Origin: Fundicoccus sp052116145
Lineage (GTDB): Bacteria > Bacillota > Bacilli > Lactobacillales > Aerococcaceae
Direction of reading: 5' to 3'
Assembly (NCBI RefSeq): GCF_052116145.1
Contig: NZ_JBQKLQ010000008.1
Coordinates: 1-64,000 of the forward strand
DNA: 64,000 bases
Shown here: positions 1 to 7,324 of the stretch, piece after piece
Layout of the letters: each line of letters begins with the position of its first letter
How positions within the stretch are numbered: position 1 is the stretch's first letter
The notes under the pieces: generated by a model
Database searches by the model: none
What the model was told of the DNA's origin: nothing
Seen by the model: the letters and a program-made list of their open reading frames with translations, nothing else
Position numbers and translations under genes: made by a program

Positions 1-147
1 TTCAGGTACTTCTACGACTGGAGTTTCTTCTACTGGCACTTCAACTTCAGGTACTTCTACGACTGGAGTTTCTTCTACTGGCACTTCAACTTCAGGTACT
101 TCTACGACTGGAGTTTCTTCTACTGGCACTTCAACTTCAGGTACTTC
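1..147. repeat. 45-bp coding tandem repeat
   Basis: Three identical 45-bp units (1-45, 46-90, 91-135) and a partial fourth encode a 15-residue Val/Pro/Glu repeat in the secreted protein above. The array may extend left of the window. Identical DNA copies suggest recent expansion, so the copy number may vary between strains. Confidence 0.9.
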
Positions 148-1062
148 TACGACTGGCGCTTCAACAACTTCGCCACCTGCTGCATTTTCTGCTGCTTGTG
201 CTGCTGCATCTGCTGCCGCTTGGGCTTGAGCTGCTGCAATTGCATCAGATTCCGCTTGTGCTTGTGCGTCTGCTGCTGCTTGAGCTGCCGCCACTGCTTC
301 GGCTTGTGCTTGTGCTTGCGCCGCTGCTGCCGCTTGAGCTGCTGCTGCTTGTTCAGCTGCGATTCTTTGCGCTTCTTCGAAAGCTGCTTTTTCAGCGATT
401 AACGCATCGCGGTTAGCTGCTGCTAAACTAATATCGTTTGTTAGTTGATCATAAACTACTTCTGCTTGTGCAGAACTTACTTCTAATTCATTTTTTAAAG
501 CTTCAAGTTCAACTTTTTTGTCGACTTTAGCTTGTTTAGCTGATTCTGCTTCAACTTTTTTCGTTTCAACTACAGCTTTATCTACTTTTTGAACATCTAA
601 TAAGTCTTTGTGTGCTGTAACCATTTTACGTACAACATCTAAACGACCTACAAAGTCACTTACTGATTCTGATGAAGCTACTGCATTTAAATAGTTTGAA
701 GTTCCACCATTCATTTGAATTGAAACTGCTTGTTCAGCAATTAATTCTTGACGTTTTGCGATAATGCTTTCTAGTTCAGAAACTTCTGTTTCTAAGCCAT
801 AAATTGTTTCGTCATCTTCGTTGATGTTTTCTAATAAAGTTGTTACCTCTGTTTGTAACACTTCAATTTCAGCGTAAGCTGATGCTAATTCTGCGTATAA
901 TACAGTCTGCTCAGCTGACAAGCTATCAATAGCCCATTGTGTTTCACCAATTAAATCGTCATAGCTTTGAGCTGACGCTGCAACTGGTGATGCAACTGAT
1001 CCTAAAATTACAGCTGATGTCAATAAAGTTTTGAATACGCCTTTACCTAAAGTCTTCTTCAT
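1..1062 (-). CDS. Secreted PcsB-like coiled-coil protein with acidic repeats (3' end beyond window)
   Basis: The reading frame opens at ATG 1062 behind AAGGAGAG and runs off the left edge, giving 354 residues without a stop. Residues 1-31 form a signal peptide with a probable cleavage after an Ala-Ser-Ala site and no lipobox cysteine. Residues about 33-235 are a long alpha-helical coiled coil of the PcsB type. An Ala/Gln/Glu-rich stretch of about 60 residues follows, then a 15-residue repeat built on VEVPVEETPVVEVPE, three exact copies plus a partial one, encoded by 45-bp DNA repeats at 1-135. PcsB/Usp45/SagA family proteins normally end in a CHAP or NlpC/P60 peptidoglycan hydrolase domain, which would lie outside the window. 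Role inferred: cell-wall hydrolysis at division, possibly activated by FtsEX. The catalytic domain is not seen. Confidence 0.75.
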   Translation of the reverse strand, partial: MKKTLGKGVFKTLLTSAVILGSVASPVAASAQSYDDLIGETQWAIDSLSAEQTVLYAELASAYAEIEVLQTEVTTLLENINEDDETIYGLETEVSELESIIAKRQELIAEQAVSIQMNGGTSNYLNAVASSESVSDFVGRLDVVRKMVTAHKDLLDVQKVDKAVVETKKVEAESAKQAKVDKKVELEALKNELEVSSAQAEVVYDQLTNDISLAAANRDALIAEKAAFEEAQRIAAEQAAAAQAAAAAQAQAQAEAVAAAQAAADAQAQAESDAIAAAQAQAAADAAAQAAENAAGGEVVEAPVVEVPEVEVPVEETPVVEVPEVEVPVEETPVVEVPEVEVPVEETPVVEVPE

Positions 1063-1176
1063 AGTTTATTTGCTCTCCTTGTTTGTTACCTCGAATGTGT
1101 TTCGTCTCAATGTTTAAATTCAAAGTTTATTCATAAAATCTTAGAGATAAAATCTTCTAAAATTTTGCCTGAATGT

Positions 1177-1182
1177 AATATA
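1177..1182 (-). promoter_or_regulatory. Probable -10 element of the PcsB-like gene
   Basis: On the minus strand TGTGGTATATT gives an extended -10 (TATATT), about 115 nt upstream of the ATG at 1062. No good -35 is seen, which fits a promoter needing an activator; a WalR-like box lies just upstream at 1231-1247. Confidence 0.45.
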
Positions 1183-1230
1183 CCACATCCCATAGGACTT
1201 TAGGCTGAATTATTCAATTCGTATATGTTC

Positions 1231-1247
1231 TGTAACACTACTGTAAA
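1231..1247 (+). promoter_or_regulatory. Candidate WalR (VicR/YycF) binding site
   Basis: TGTAAC-ACTAC-TGTAAA matches the WalR consensus TGTWAH-N5-TGTWAH exactly, on the plus strand, upstream of the minus-strand PcsB-like gene. PcsB-type hydrolases are classic WalRK targets in Firmicutes, so the context supports the match. Binding is an inference. Confidence 0.5.
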
Positions 1248-1396
1248 GATGTTCCTTTCCCTATGAATTTGAATTTTTTGTGAATAATTCGCATTAACTT
1301 TATTCGCTTGTGCACCATTTTTTTCACTACTGTCATACGAAATTCACCCTCCCCTTATAAAGGTTGATACAATAACGTTTATAGACGTTTCAACAC

Positions 1397-1425
1397 TTGC
1401 TTGATTTTTTTAATTATGTTAATAT
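1397..1425 (+). promoter_or_regulatory. Promoter of the tyrS leader transcript
   Basis: TTGCTT (1397-1402), a 17-bp spacer and TAATAT (1420-1425) form a good sigma-A promoter. Transcription would start near 1432, placing the leader-peptide ribosome-binding site (AGGAG at 1444-1448) only about 12 nt into the RNA, as in classical attenuation leaders. Confidence 0.65.
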
Positions 1426-1456
1426 GCTCTTAACCTAGTGAAAAGGAGAAAAGACC

Positions 1457-1546
1457 ATGCAACTTTCTATTTGCGCAATGTTACACGCATATTATTATTA
1501 CTTTTACGCTAATTTTGGTAAAGGTGATTTGTGTTGTGCACAATAG
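1457..1546 (+). CDS. Tyrosine-rich leader peptide of tyrS attenuator
   Basis: A 29-codon frame with an ideal AGGAG site 8 nt upstream of ATG 1457 ends at TAG 1544-1546. Codons 12-17 read Tyr-Tyr-Tyr-Tyr-Phe-Tyr (1490-1507). It lies between a promoter and an intrinsic terminator upstream of tyrosyl-tRNA synthetase. This is the architecture of a ribosome-sensing attenuation leader (like trpL or pheL), with stalling at Tyr codons as the likely signal of low charged tRNA-Tyr. Possible RNA pairings: 1473-1478 with 1534-1539 (protector), 1531-1537 with 1584-1590 (antiterminator), 1579-1586 with 1613-1620 (terminator). The peptide itself probably has no function after synthesis. Confidence 0.75.
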   Translation: MQLSICAMLHAYYYYFYANFGKGDLCCAQ

Positions 1547-1578
1547 GACGAAATGTAGAGTTTTTCTCGCACTCTCAG

Positions 1579-1627
1579 ACCTAGCAACGCTTGTCATTTG
1601 ATTGACTCGCCGTGCTAGGTTTTTTTA
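1579..1627 (+). terminator. Attenuator terminator upstream of tyrS
   Basis: ACCTAGCA (1579-1586) pairs with TGCTAGGT (1613-1620), extended by two further pairs across a bulge, followed by a run of T at 1619-1626. It lies after the Tyr-rich leader and about 140 nt before tyrS. Its 5' arm overlaps the sequence that can instead pair with 1531-1537, so it is most likely a regulated terminator rather than the end of an independent gene. Confidence 0.7.
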
Positions 1628-1766
1628 TACGGTTCTGTCATTTTAAATTTGAAGCTGTTCAATGCATTTTACAAGAAACAAAGAAGAGAGAGTTAGGCCG
1701 TTGCGTAACTAAGGATTAATGAATATAATTGTAATAATTGAATTTAAAAAAAGAGGAGTGTTTGGC

Positions 1767-3035
1767 TTGTCAATTTTGAAAGAATTAGAATGGCGTGGTG
1801 CCATTAATCAACAAACCAATGCAGAAGGCTTAGAAAAGTTATTAAGTGAGAAAGCTGTCGGTTTATATTGTGGAGTCGACCCGACAGGTGATTCGATGCA
1901 TATCGGACACTTGATTCCTTTTATGATTTTAAAAAGATTCCAATTAGCAGGCCATAAACCCTTAGTTGTTATTGGTGGTGCGACTGGTTCAATTGGTGAC
2001 CCAAGTGGTCGTAACAGCGAACGTACGTTACAAACAATGGAAACAATCCAAGAGAACGCTCGTAAACTAACCGCTCAAATGGACAAACTATTCTTAAAAG
2101 GTGATGTTGAAGCAAGTGGCTTTAGAATTGTGAATAACTACGATTGGTTGAGTGAATTTTCATTATTAGGTTTCCTACGTGATTATGGAAAACACTTCAA
2201 TGTTAACCAAATGTTAGCCAAAGATGTTGTTGCAAGTCGTTTAGAATTTGGTATCTCATTCACTGAATTTACTTACCAAATTTTACAATCAATCGACTTC
2301 CATCACTTATTCAAGTCAGAAAATATCCAAGTGCAAATTGGTGGCGCTGACCAGTGGGGGAATATCACTGCAGGCCTTGACTTCATTCGCCGTGTTGAAG
2401 GTTCTGAAGCTGAAGCTTACGGCTTAACAATTCCATTGATGTTAAAATCAGATGGTACTAAATTTGGTAAATCTGCTGGGGGAGCTATTTGGTTAGACCC
2501 AGAACAAACCACTCCTTATGAATTTTATCAATTCTGGTTAAACCAACAGGATGGTGACGTTGTTAAGTTCTTGAAATACTTTACTTTCTTATCTATTGAA
2601 GAAATTGAAACTTTAGAAAAAGAAGTGGCTGAGCAACCGCATTTGCGTAATGGTCAAAAACATTTAGCTGAAGAAATTACTCGTTTTGTTCATGGACAAG
2701 AAGCTTTAGACGAAGCTTTATTGATTACTGAGGCATTATTTACTGGAAACGTTAAAGACTTAAGCACTAAGCAAATTGCAGAAGGTTTCAAAAACATGCC
2801 ACACTACACTGCGCCACGCGTCGCTCAAAACTTAGCGATTTGGTTAGTAGATATCGGTTTAATTAGCTCACGTCGCCAAGCACGCGAATTTGTTCAGAAT
2901 GGGGCAATTTCAATTAATGGGGACAAAATAGCAGACTTAGATTTCGAGATCAGTCCAGAACATGCGATTGGTGAACGATATATTATCGTGCGTCGTGGTA
3001 AGAAAAATTACTACTTAGTTACTTTTGAAGATTAA
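1767..3035 (+). CDS. tyrS: Tyrosine--tRNA ligase
   Basis: Charges tRNA-Tyr with tyrosine in the cytoplasm. The 422-residue protein has the class I signature HIGH at about residues 45-48, the KFGKS-type second signature in the central region and a C-terminal S4 RNA-binding domain from about residue 350. An in-frame ATG exists at 1719, but GAGGAG at 1753-1758 sits 8 nt before a TTG at 1767. The protein from there matches the usual TyrRS N-terminus (ILKELEWRG), so TTG 1767 is the chosen start. Expression is probably controlled by the leader peptide and attenuator at 1457-1627; no T-box motif was found in the leader. The gene is monocistronic and ends at a strong terminator. Confidence 0.95.
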   Translation: MSILKELEWRGAINQQTNAEGLEKLLSEKAVGLYCGVDPTGDSMHIGHLIPFMILKRFQLAGHKPLVVIGGATGSIGDPSGRNSERTLQTMETIQENARKLTAQMDKLFLKGDVEASGFRIVNNYDWLSEFSLLGFLRDYGKHFNVNQMLAKDVVASRLEFGISFTEFTYQILQSIDFHHLFKSENIQVQIGGADQWGNITAGLDFIRRVEGSEAEAYGLTIPLMLKSDGTKFGKSAGGAIWLDPEQTTPYEFYQFWLNQQDGDVVKFLKYFTFLSIEEIETLEKEVAEQPHLRNGQKHLAEEITRFVHGQEALDEALLITEALFTGNVKDLSTKQIAEGFKNMPHYTAPRVAQNLAIWLVDIGLISSRRQAREFVQNGAISINGDKIADLDFEISPEHAIGERYIIVRRGKKNYYLVTFED

Positions 3036-3094
3036 ATACTTTTAGCCCTTCTGGCTTTTGCATTCCTTGTAAGCTTCGAAGTCATATTTTGCAA

Positions 3095-3147
3095 GAAAAA
3101 AACCTTCTGACACAGTTCAAACTTGAACTGGTCAGAAGGTTTTTTTA
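3095..3147. terminator. Bidirectional terminator between tyrS and oppF
   Basis: ACCTTCTGAC (3102-3111) pairs with GTCAGAAGGT (3131-3140), continued by an 8-bp inner stem after a small bulge. The hairpin is flanked by A-run on the left and T-run on the right, so it serves tyrS (plus) and the opp operon (minus). It abuts the oppF stop codon. Confidence 0.9.
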
Positions 3148-4053
3148 TTTAGTCCATTTGGTGATTTGTTCTTTGGTTGCGAAAACGAAATGTTGCGGGC
3201 TTACTTCAATTTCTTCTAAAGTTCCCGTTACTACTTCAGGGACGTATTCTACTCGAGTACGTTTGCTCTCGCTAATTGGATCTGGTTGAGGCACTGCAGA
3301 TAGCAATGATTTCGTATATGGGTGAACCGGATTTGCATAAATTTCAGCGGCAGGGCCCAATTCAACAATCTTACCATGATGCATTACGGCAATACGATCA
3401 CTAATGTATTTAACCATTGATAAATCATGGGCAATAAATAGGTAGGTCAGATTTTGCTCGCGTTGCAGTGTCTTTAATAAGTTCACAACTTGCGCTTGAA
3501 TCGACACATCTAGTGCTGAAATCGGTTCGTCAGCGATGATGAATTTTGGTTTTAAAGAAAGCGCACGGGCAATTCCGATACGTTGTCGTTGTCCACCTGA
3601 GAATTCATGCGCATAACGGGTTGCATGCTCACGGTTCAAGCCGACTGATTCAAGTAATTCAGCGATTCGTTCATATCGTTCCTGTTTATTCTTATATAAA
3701 CCATGGATATCAAAGCCTTCTCCAATGATTTCACTAACCGTCATACGTGGGTTTAACGACGCATAAGGATCTTGGAAAATCATTTGAATACTTTTAGCTA
3801 ACTCTTTACGTTCTTGTGCAGATTTTTGGTCACTAATCGTTTGTCCTTGATAGACAATCTCGCCATCTGTGATGTCATAAAGACCGATAATTGAACGCCC
3901 AGTTGTGGACTTTCCACTACCAGACTCTCCAACCAAACCAAGTACTTCCCCTTCGTAAATATCGAAAGTGATACCATCTACAGCTTTAATTGGAGCTGAA
4001 CTCTTACCAAAGTATTGCTTTAAGTTTTTAACTTCTAGTAATTTATTAGTCAT
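3145..4053 (-). CDS. oppF: Oligopeptide ABC transporter, ATP-binding protein OppF
   Basis: Cytoplasmic ATPase that powers peptide import together with OppD. 302 residues. Walker A GESGSGKS is at residues 42-49, the ABC signature SGGQRQRIG near 152-160, and Walker B with IIADEPISALD just after. The C-terminal OppF/DppF extension follows the switch histidine. It overlaps the end of oppD by 8 nt, indicating translational coupling. It is the last gene of oppABCDF and ends at the bidirectional terminator. Confidence 0.93.
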   Translation of the reverse strand: MTNKLLEVKNLKQYFGKSSAPIKAVDGITFDIYEGEVLGLVGESGSGKSTTGRSIIGLYDITDGEIVYQGQTISDQKSAQERKELAKSIQMIFQDPYASLNPRMTVSEIIGEGFDIHGLYKNKQERYERIAELLESVGLNREHATRYAHEFSGGQRQRIGIARALSLKPKFIIADEPISALDVSIQAQVVNLLKTLQREQNLTYLFIAHDLSMVKYISDRIAVMHHGKIVELGPAAEIYANPVHPYTKSLLSAVPQPDPISESKRTRVEYVPEVVTGTLEEIEVSPQHFVFATKEQITKWTK

Positions 4054-5107
4054 TGACAGCCCCTCCTTCTAGTTCCAAGTAACGGTTAATTCGTCTTTGA
4101 ATAACCTCAGGCACTTCGACTTTCGGTGAGTCTGGATGTAATAACCATGTTTTTGCATAATGATTCTCTTTAACTTTATACATTGGTGGTTCCTTTTCAT
4201 AATCAACGGCCATTGCGTAACGGTTACGCGCCGCAAAAGCGTCTCCTTTTGGAGGGTTAATCATATTCGGTGGGGCACCTGGAATGGTGTATAATTCGTC
4301 ATTATCATCACTTTCCAAGTCAGGCATTGAGCCTAATAAGCCCCACGTATAAGGATGTTTTGGATTATAGAAAATCTCATTAACATCGCCATACTCCACA
4401 ATTTGTCCAGCATACATTACCGCTACTTTATCAGCAATGTTGGCTACTACCCCTAAGTCATGGGTAATAAAGATAATTGAGTTTTCATTGCGTGCTTGAA
4501 TCTCTTTCATTAACTCGATAATTTGCGCTTGAATCGTCACATCTAATGCTGTTGTGGGTTCATCCGCAATTAATAATTTAGGTTCTGCAGCCAAGGCAAT
4601 CGCAATCACGACACGCTGGCGCATCCCACCTGAGAATTCATGGGGATATTGTTTAAATCGTTGCTCTGGCATCGCAATTCCAACTTCATCTAACAATTCA
4701 ATCGCGCGCTTTTCAGCTGCTTCACGTGAAATCGATTTGTCGTGAATACGGATGGCTTCAACGATTTGATTTCCGACACGAATGGTTGGGTTTAACGCCG
4801 TCATTGGGTCTTGGAAAATCATCGCAATATCATTCCCACGAATTTTCGTCATTTCTTCTTCCGTCTTATCAAGAATATTGACACCGTTTAATAAGATTTC
4901 TCCTGCATCATATTGTCCAGGCGGTTCTGGAATTAAGCGCATTAAAGCATTGGCCGTGACACTTTTTCCTGAACCTGACTCTCCAACAATCGCTAACGTT
5001 TCACCTTTATTTAAAGTGAAGTTCACGCCACGAACTGCTTGAACCAAACCAGCGTAAGTTTTGAAAGACACGCGTAAATCTTTAACTTCTAATAATAATT
5101 CTGACAT
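4046..5107 (-). CDS. oppD: Oligopeptide ABC transporter, ATP-binding protein OppD
   Basis: Second ATPase of the peptide importer. 353 residues, typical for OppD. Walker A GESGSGKS is at residues 42-49; the signature SGGMRQRVV and Walker B LLIADEPTTALD follow in the middle. The C-terminal oligopeptide-transporter extension contains the PGAPPNMINPP stretch usual for this subfamily. It starts 11 nt after oppC and its 3' end overlaps oppF. Confidence 0.93.
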   Translation of the reverse strand: MSELLLEVKDLRVSFKTYAGLVQAVRGVNFTLNKGETLAIVGESGSGKSVTANALMRLIPEPPGQYDAGEILLNGVNILDKTEEEMTKIRGNDIAMIFQDPMTALNPTIRVGNQIVEAIRIHDKSISREAAEKRAIELLDEVGIAMPEQRFKQYPHEFSGGMRQRVVIAIALAAEPKLLIADEPTTALDVTIQAQIIELMKEIQARNENSIIFITHDLGVVANIADKVAVMYAGQIVEYGDVNEIFYNPKHPYTWGLLGSMPDLESDDNDELYTIPGAPPNMINPPKGDAFAARNRYAMAVDYEKEPPMYKVKENHYAKTWLLHPDSPKVEVPEVIQRRINRYLELEGGAVND

Positions 5108-5118
5108 GTACTTTCCTC

Positions 5119-6042
5119 CTACTTACGTAATTTTGGATCTAATGCGTCACGCAAGCCGTCGCCGACTGCATTAAAGGCAAAGATCGTGATTGAGATTAAT
5201 AAAGCTGGGAAAAACAGACGCCAAGGCGCAGTTAAAATTGCTTCGTTACCCTCTGATGCCATCGTACCCCAACTTGCTGTTGGTGGCGTCACACCTAAAC
5301 CAATATAACTTAAAAATGCCTCAGCAAAGATAGCGCCAGGAATTGTTAATGTCATTGTTACAATAATTGAACCCATTGCATTCGGGATCAAGTGTTTAAA
5401 GATTAAGTGATTTGTATTGGCGCCTAAAGTTCTAGCGGCTAATACATATTCTTGATTTTTAATAGATAACACTTCACCACGTACAATCCGAGCCATTCTC
5501 ACCCAACCAGTAATTGATAAGGCAATAATCATCGTAAATAAACCTTGTTCCATAACGACTAGTAACATAATAACGACTAGAAGGTTTGGAATAGCTGTTA
5601 GAATATCACAAATACGCATCATAATGTTGTCTGTTTGTCCGCCTAAAACGCCAGCAACACTCCCATATAACACTCCGATAACAACATCAATTGCTGCTGC
5701 GGATAGACCAATTAATAAGGAAATACGCGCACCATACCATGCTCTAACAAAGACATCACGCCCTAGGTTATCAGTTCCAAACCAGTTGGTCATTGTTGGG
5801 GCTGCGTTATAGACGCCTGTTTGTTCACTAAATGAATACGGCGATAAAATTGGCACAAAAAGAGCCATGAAAAAGATAATAACTAATAATACTAAGCCAA
5901 AAATAGCTAGCTTATTGCGAATAAACGTTTGGAAAACTTCTCCCCAAAAGGAAATTGTTTTCTCACTCAGGACATCCGTTTCATCTTCTTTTATGCCGAC
6001 AATTCTAAAGTCTTCTGCGTTCAATACTTCTTGCTCTTGCAT
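5119..6042 (-). CDS. oppC: Oligopeptide ABC transporter, permease OppC
   Basis: Membrane permease of the peptide importer, 307 residues. A cytoplasmic N-terminal segment of about 40 residues precedes the first membrane helix (about 43-65). The motif GTDNLGRDVFVR, typical of OppC, follows at about residues 94-105. The binding-protein-dependent transport domain with the EAA-type loop is in the C-terminal half. Its start abuts the oppB stop with no gap. Confidence 0.93.
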   Translation of the reverse strand: MQEQEVLNAEDFRIVGIKEDETDVLSEKTISFWGEVFQTFIRNKLAIFGLVLLVIIFFMALFVPILSPYSFSEQTGVYNAAPTMTNWFGTDNLGRDVFVRAWYGARISLLIGLSAAAIDVVIGVLYGSVAGVLGGQTDNIMMRICDILTAIPNLLVVIMLLVVMEQGLFTMIIALSITGWVRMARIVRGEVLSIKNQEYVLAARTLGANTNHLIFKHLIPNAMGSIIVTMTLTIPGAIFAEAFLSYIGLGVTPPTASWGTMASEGNEAILTAPWRLFFPALLISITIFAFNAVGDGLRDALDPKLRK

Positions 6043-6975
6043 TTAGCTGTCAGCTCCTTCCAATTTAATTCTAGGATCGATCATTACGTAAAGAATGTCT
6101 ACGACTAATACGGCTATTAATAATAGAATAGCGTAGAAGACAGTTGTTCCCATAATGACCGTGTAGTCACGGTTATTGATACTTGTTACAAAGTGACGAC
6201 CTAATCCAGGAATTGCAAAGACATTTTCAATAACAAAGCTACCTGTTAAAATCCCCGCTGTTAATGGGCCTAAGTAGCTTACAACCGGTAATAAAGCATT
6301 ACGCAGTGAATGTTTAAAGACAACTGACCATTTTCTCAACCCTTTAGCTCGTGCCAATTTAACATACTCCGATGTGTTTTGTTCTAATAAACTCGAACGC
6401 GTCATTTTAGCAATGTTACCCATATAACTGATTCCTAAAGCAACTGACGGTAGGACAGTACTTGAAAAGTCTCTCCACCCACTAATCGGGAACCAACCTA
6501 GTTTTAAACCTAGTGAGTATTGTAATAAACCAGCTAAAACGAAAGAAGGAATCGAGATACCTAAGACAGCGATAATCGTTGCTAGATAATCTCCAGCACG
6601 GTTATGATTCATTGCTGAAATCACACCTAATGTAATCCCGCCCCCAATTGCTATCAGTAAGGCCTGACCTCCTAAGACTAATGAAACTGGGAATGATTCA
6701 AAAATCATGTCATTCGTTGAACGACCGCGATATTTCATTGATTCCCCGAAATCAAATTTAAGAACATCTACTAAATAATCACGGTATTGGATATACCACG
6801 GATTACTTAAACCATATTGCTCATTTAATTGATCTTGAATTGCCTGCGTCATGACTGTTTGCTCACTTGCAAATGGGTTACCTGGTGCTAACCTCATTAG
6901 GAAGAAAGTTGCTGTCACGATAAAGAACAATGCAATCGCAATGTAAACAAGGCGCTTTAATACGTATTTTGTCAT
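6043..6975 (-). CDS. oppB: Oligopeptide ABC transporter, permease OppB
   Basis: Membrane permease partner of OppC, 310 residues. It has an N-terminal transmembrane helix (about 8-27), a large external loop and a five-helix permease domain with the EYVKLARAKGL EAA loop near residues 204-214. The start at 6975 follows AGGAGG. It lies 349 nt downstream of oppA, separated by a clear terminator and a second hairpin, so it is likely expressed less than oppA by read-through or from its own promoter. Confidence 0.92.
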   Translation of the reverse strand: MTKYVLKRLVYIAIALFFIVTATFFLMRLAPGNPFASEQTVMTQAIQDQLNEQYGLSNPWYIQYRDYLVDVLKFDFGESMKYRGRSTNDMIFESFPVSLVLGGQALLIAIGGGITLGVISAMNHNRAGDYLATIIAVLGISIPSFVLAGLLQYSLGLKLGWFPISGWRDFSSTVLPSVALGISYMGNIAKMTRSSLLEQNTSEYVKLARAKGLRKWSVVFKHSLRNALLPVVSYLGPLTAGILTGSFVIENVFAIPGLGRHFVTSINNRDYTVIMGTTVFYAILLLIAVLVVDILYVMIDPRIKLEGADS

Positions 6976-7002
6976 TGTGTCCTCCTCGTATATTTAAACA
7001 TC

Positions 7003-7027
7003 AAAAAACCGCTCCTAAGGAACAGCT
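7003..7027 (-). terminator. Hairpin with U-tract just upstream of oppB
   Basis: Read on the minus strand, a 7-bp stem (with G-U pairs) closes on a TTA loop and is followed by six T, 27 nt before the oppB start. It looks like a weak intrinsic terminator, the second one between oppA and oppB, and may limit or regulate read-through. Confidence 0.5.
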
Positions 7028-7274
7028 TTAGAGATAACATGAATTCGCTAAGTTATAGGTAATATAAATCGCTTCGTTCAAACATTATAAATAATAACTA
7101 AGCAAATCTTTTAATTATTCTAATTTATGAGTCAGTAAAATGAAAAAAGTTCATCTTATCTTAATTGATGCCACATAATAAAATCACATAGTAAAATTTA
7201 GCTTATTTTATAATCAATGTCAACCACACTGAGCAAATATTAGTCTATTCTGTCAATTCCCTGATTTACATTAT
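7028..7274. other. AT-rich oppA-oppB intergenic region
   Basis: Between the oppA terminator and the hairpin before oppB lies about 250 nt of AT-rich sequence. I see no open reading frame with a ribosome-binding site and no convincing -35/-10 pair; it may hold an internal opp promoter. Confidence 0.4.
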
Positions 7275-7311
7275 AAAAAAGAGAGCTTACTCGCAATGAA
7301 TAAGCTCTCTT
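7275..7311 (-). terminator. Terminator after oppA
   Basis: AGAGAGCTTA and TAAGCTCTCT form a perfect 10-bp stem (7280-7289 with 7301-7310). On the minus strand it is followed by a T-run, 14 nt after the oppA stop. A terminator directly behind the binding-protein gene is a common way to keep OppA in excess over the membrane parts. Confidence 0.88.
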
Positions 7312-7324
7312 GTGTTAGCAAAAT

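Noticed and set aside
196..416. Plus-strand Leu/Cys-rich frames
   Set aside because: They are antisense shadows of the Ala/Gln-rich part of the secreted coiled-coil protein and have no ribosome-binding site.
1627..1766. T-box riboswitch before tyrS
   Set aside because: No T-box consensus and no room for specifier stems; the upstream Tyr-rich frame explains the terminator better.
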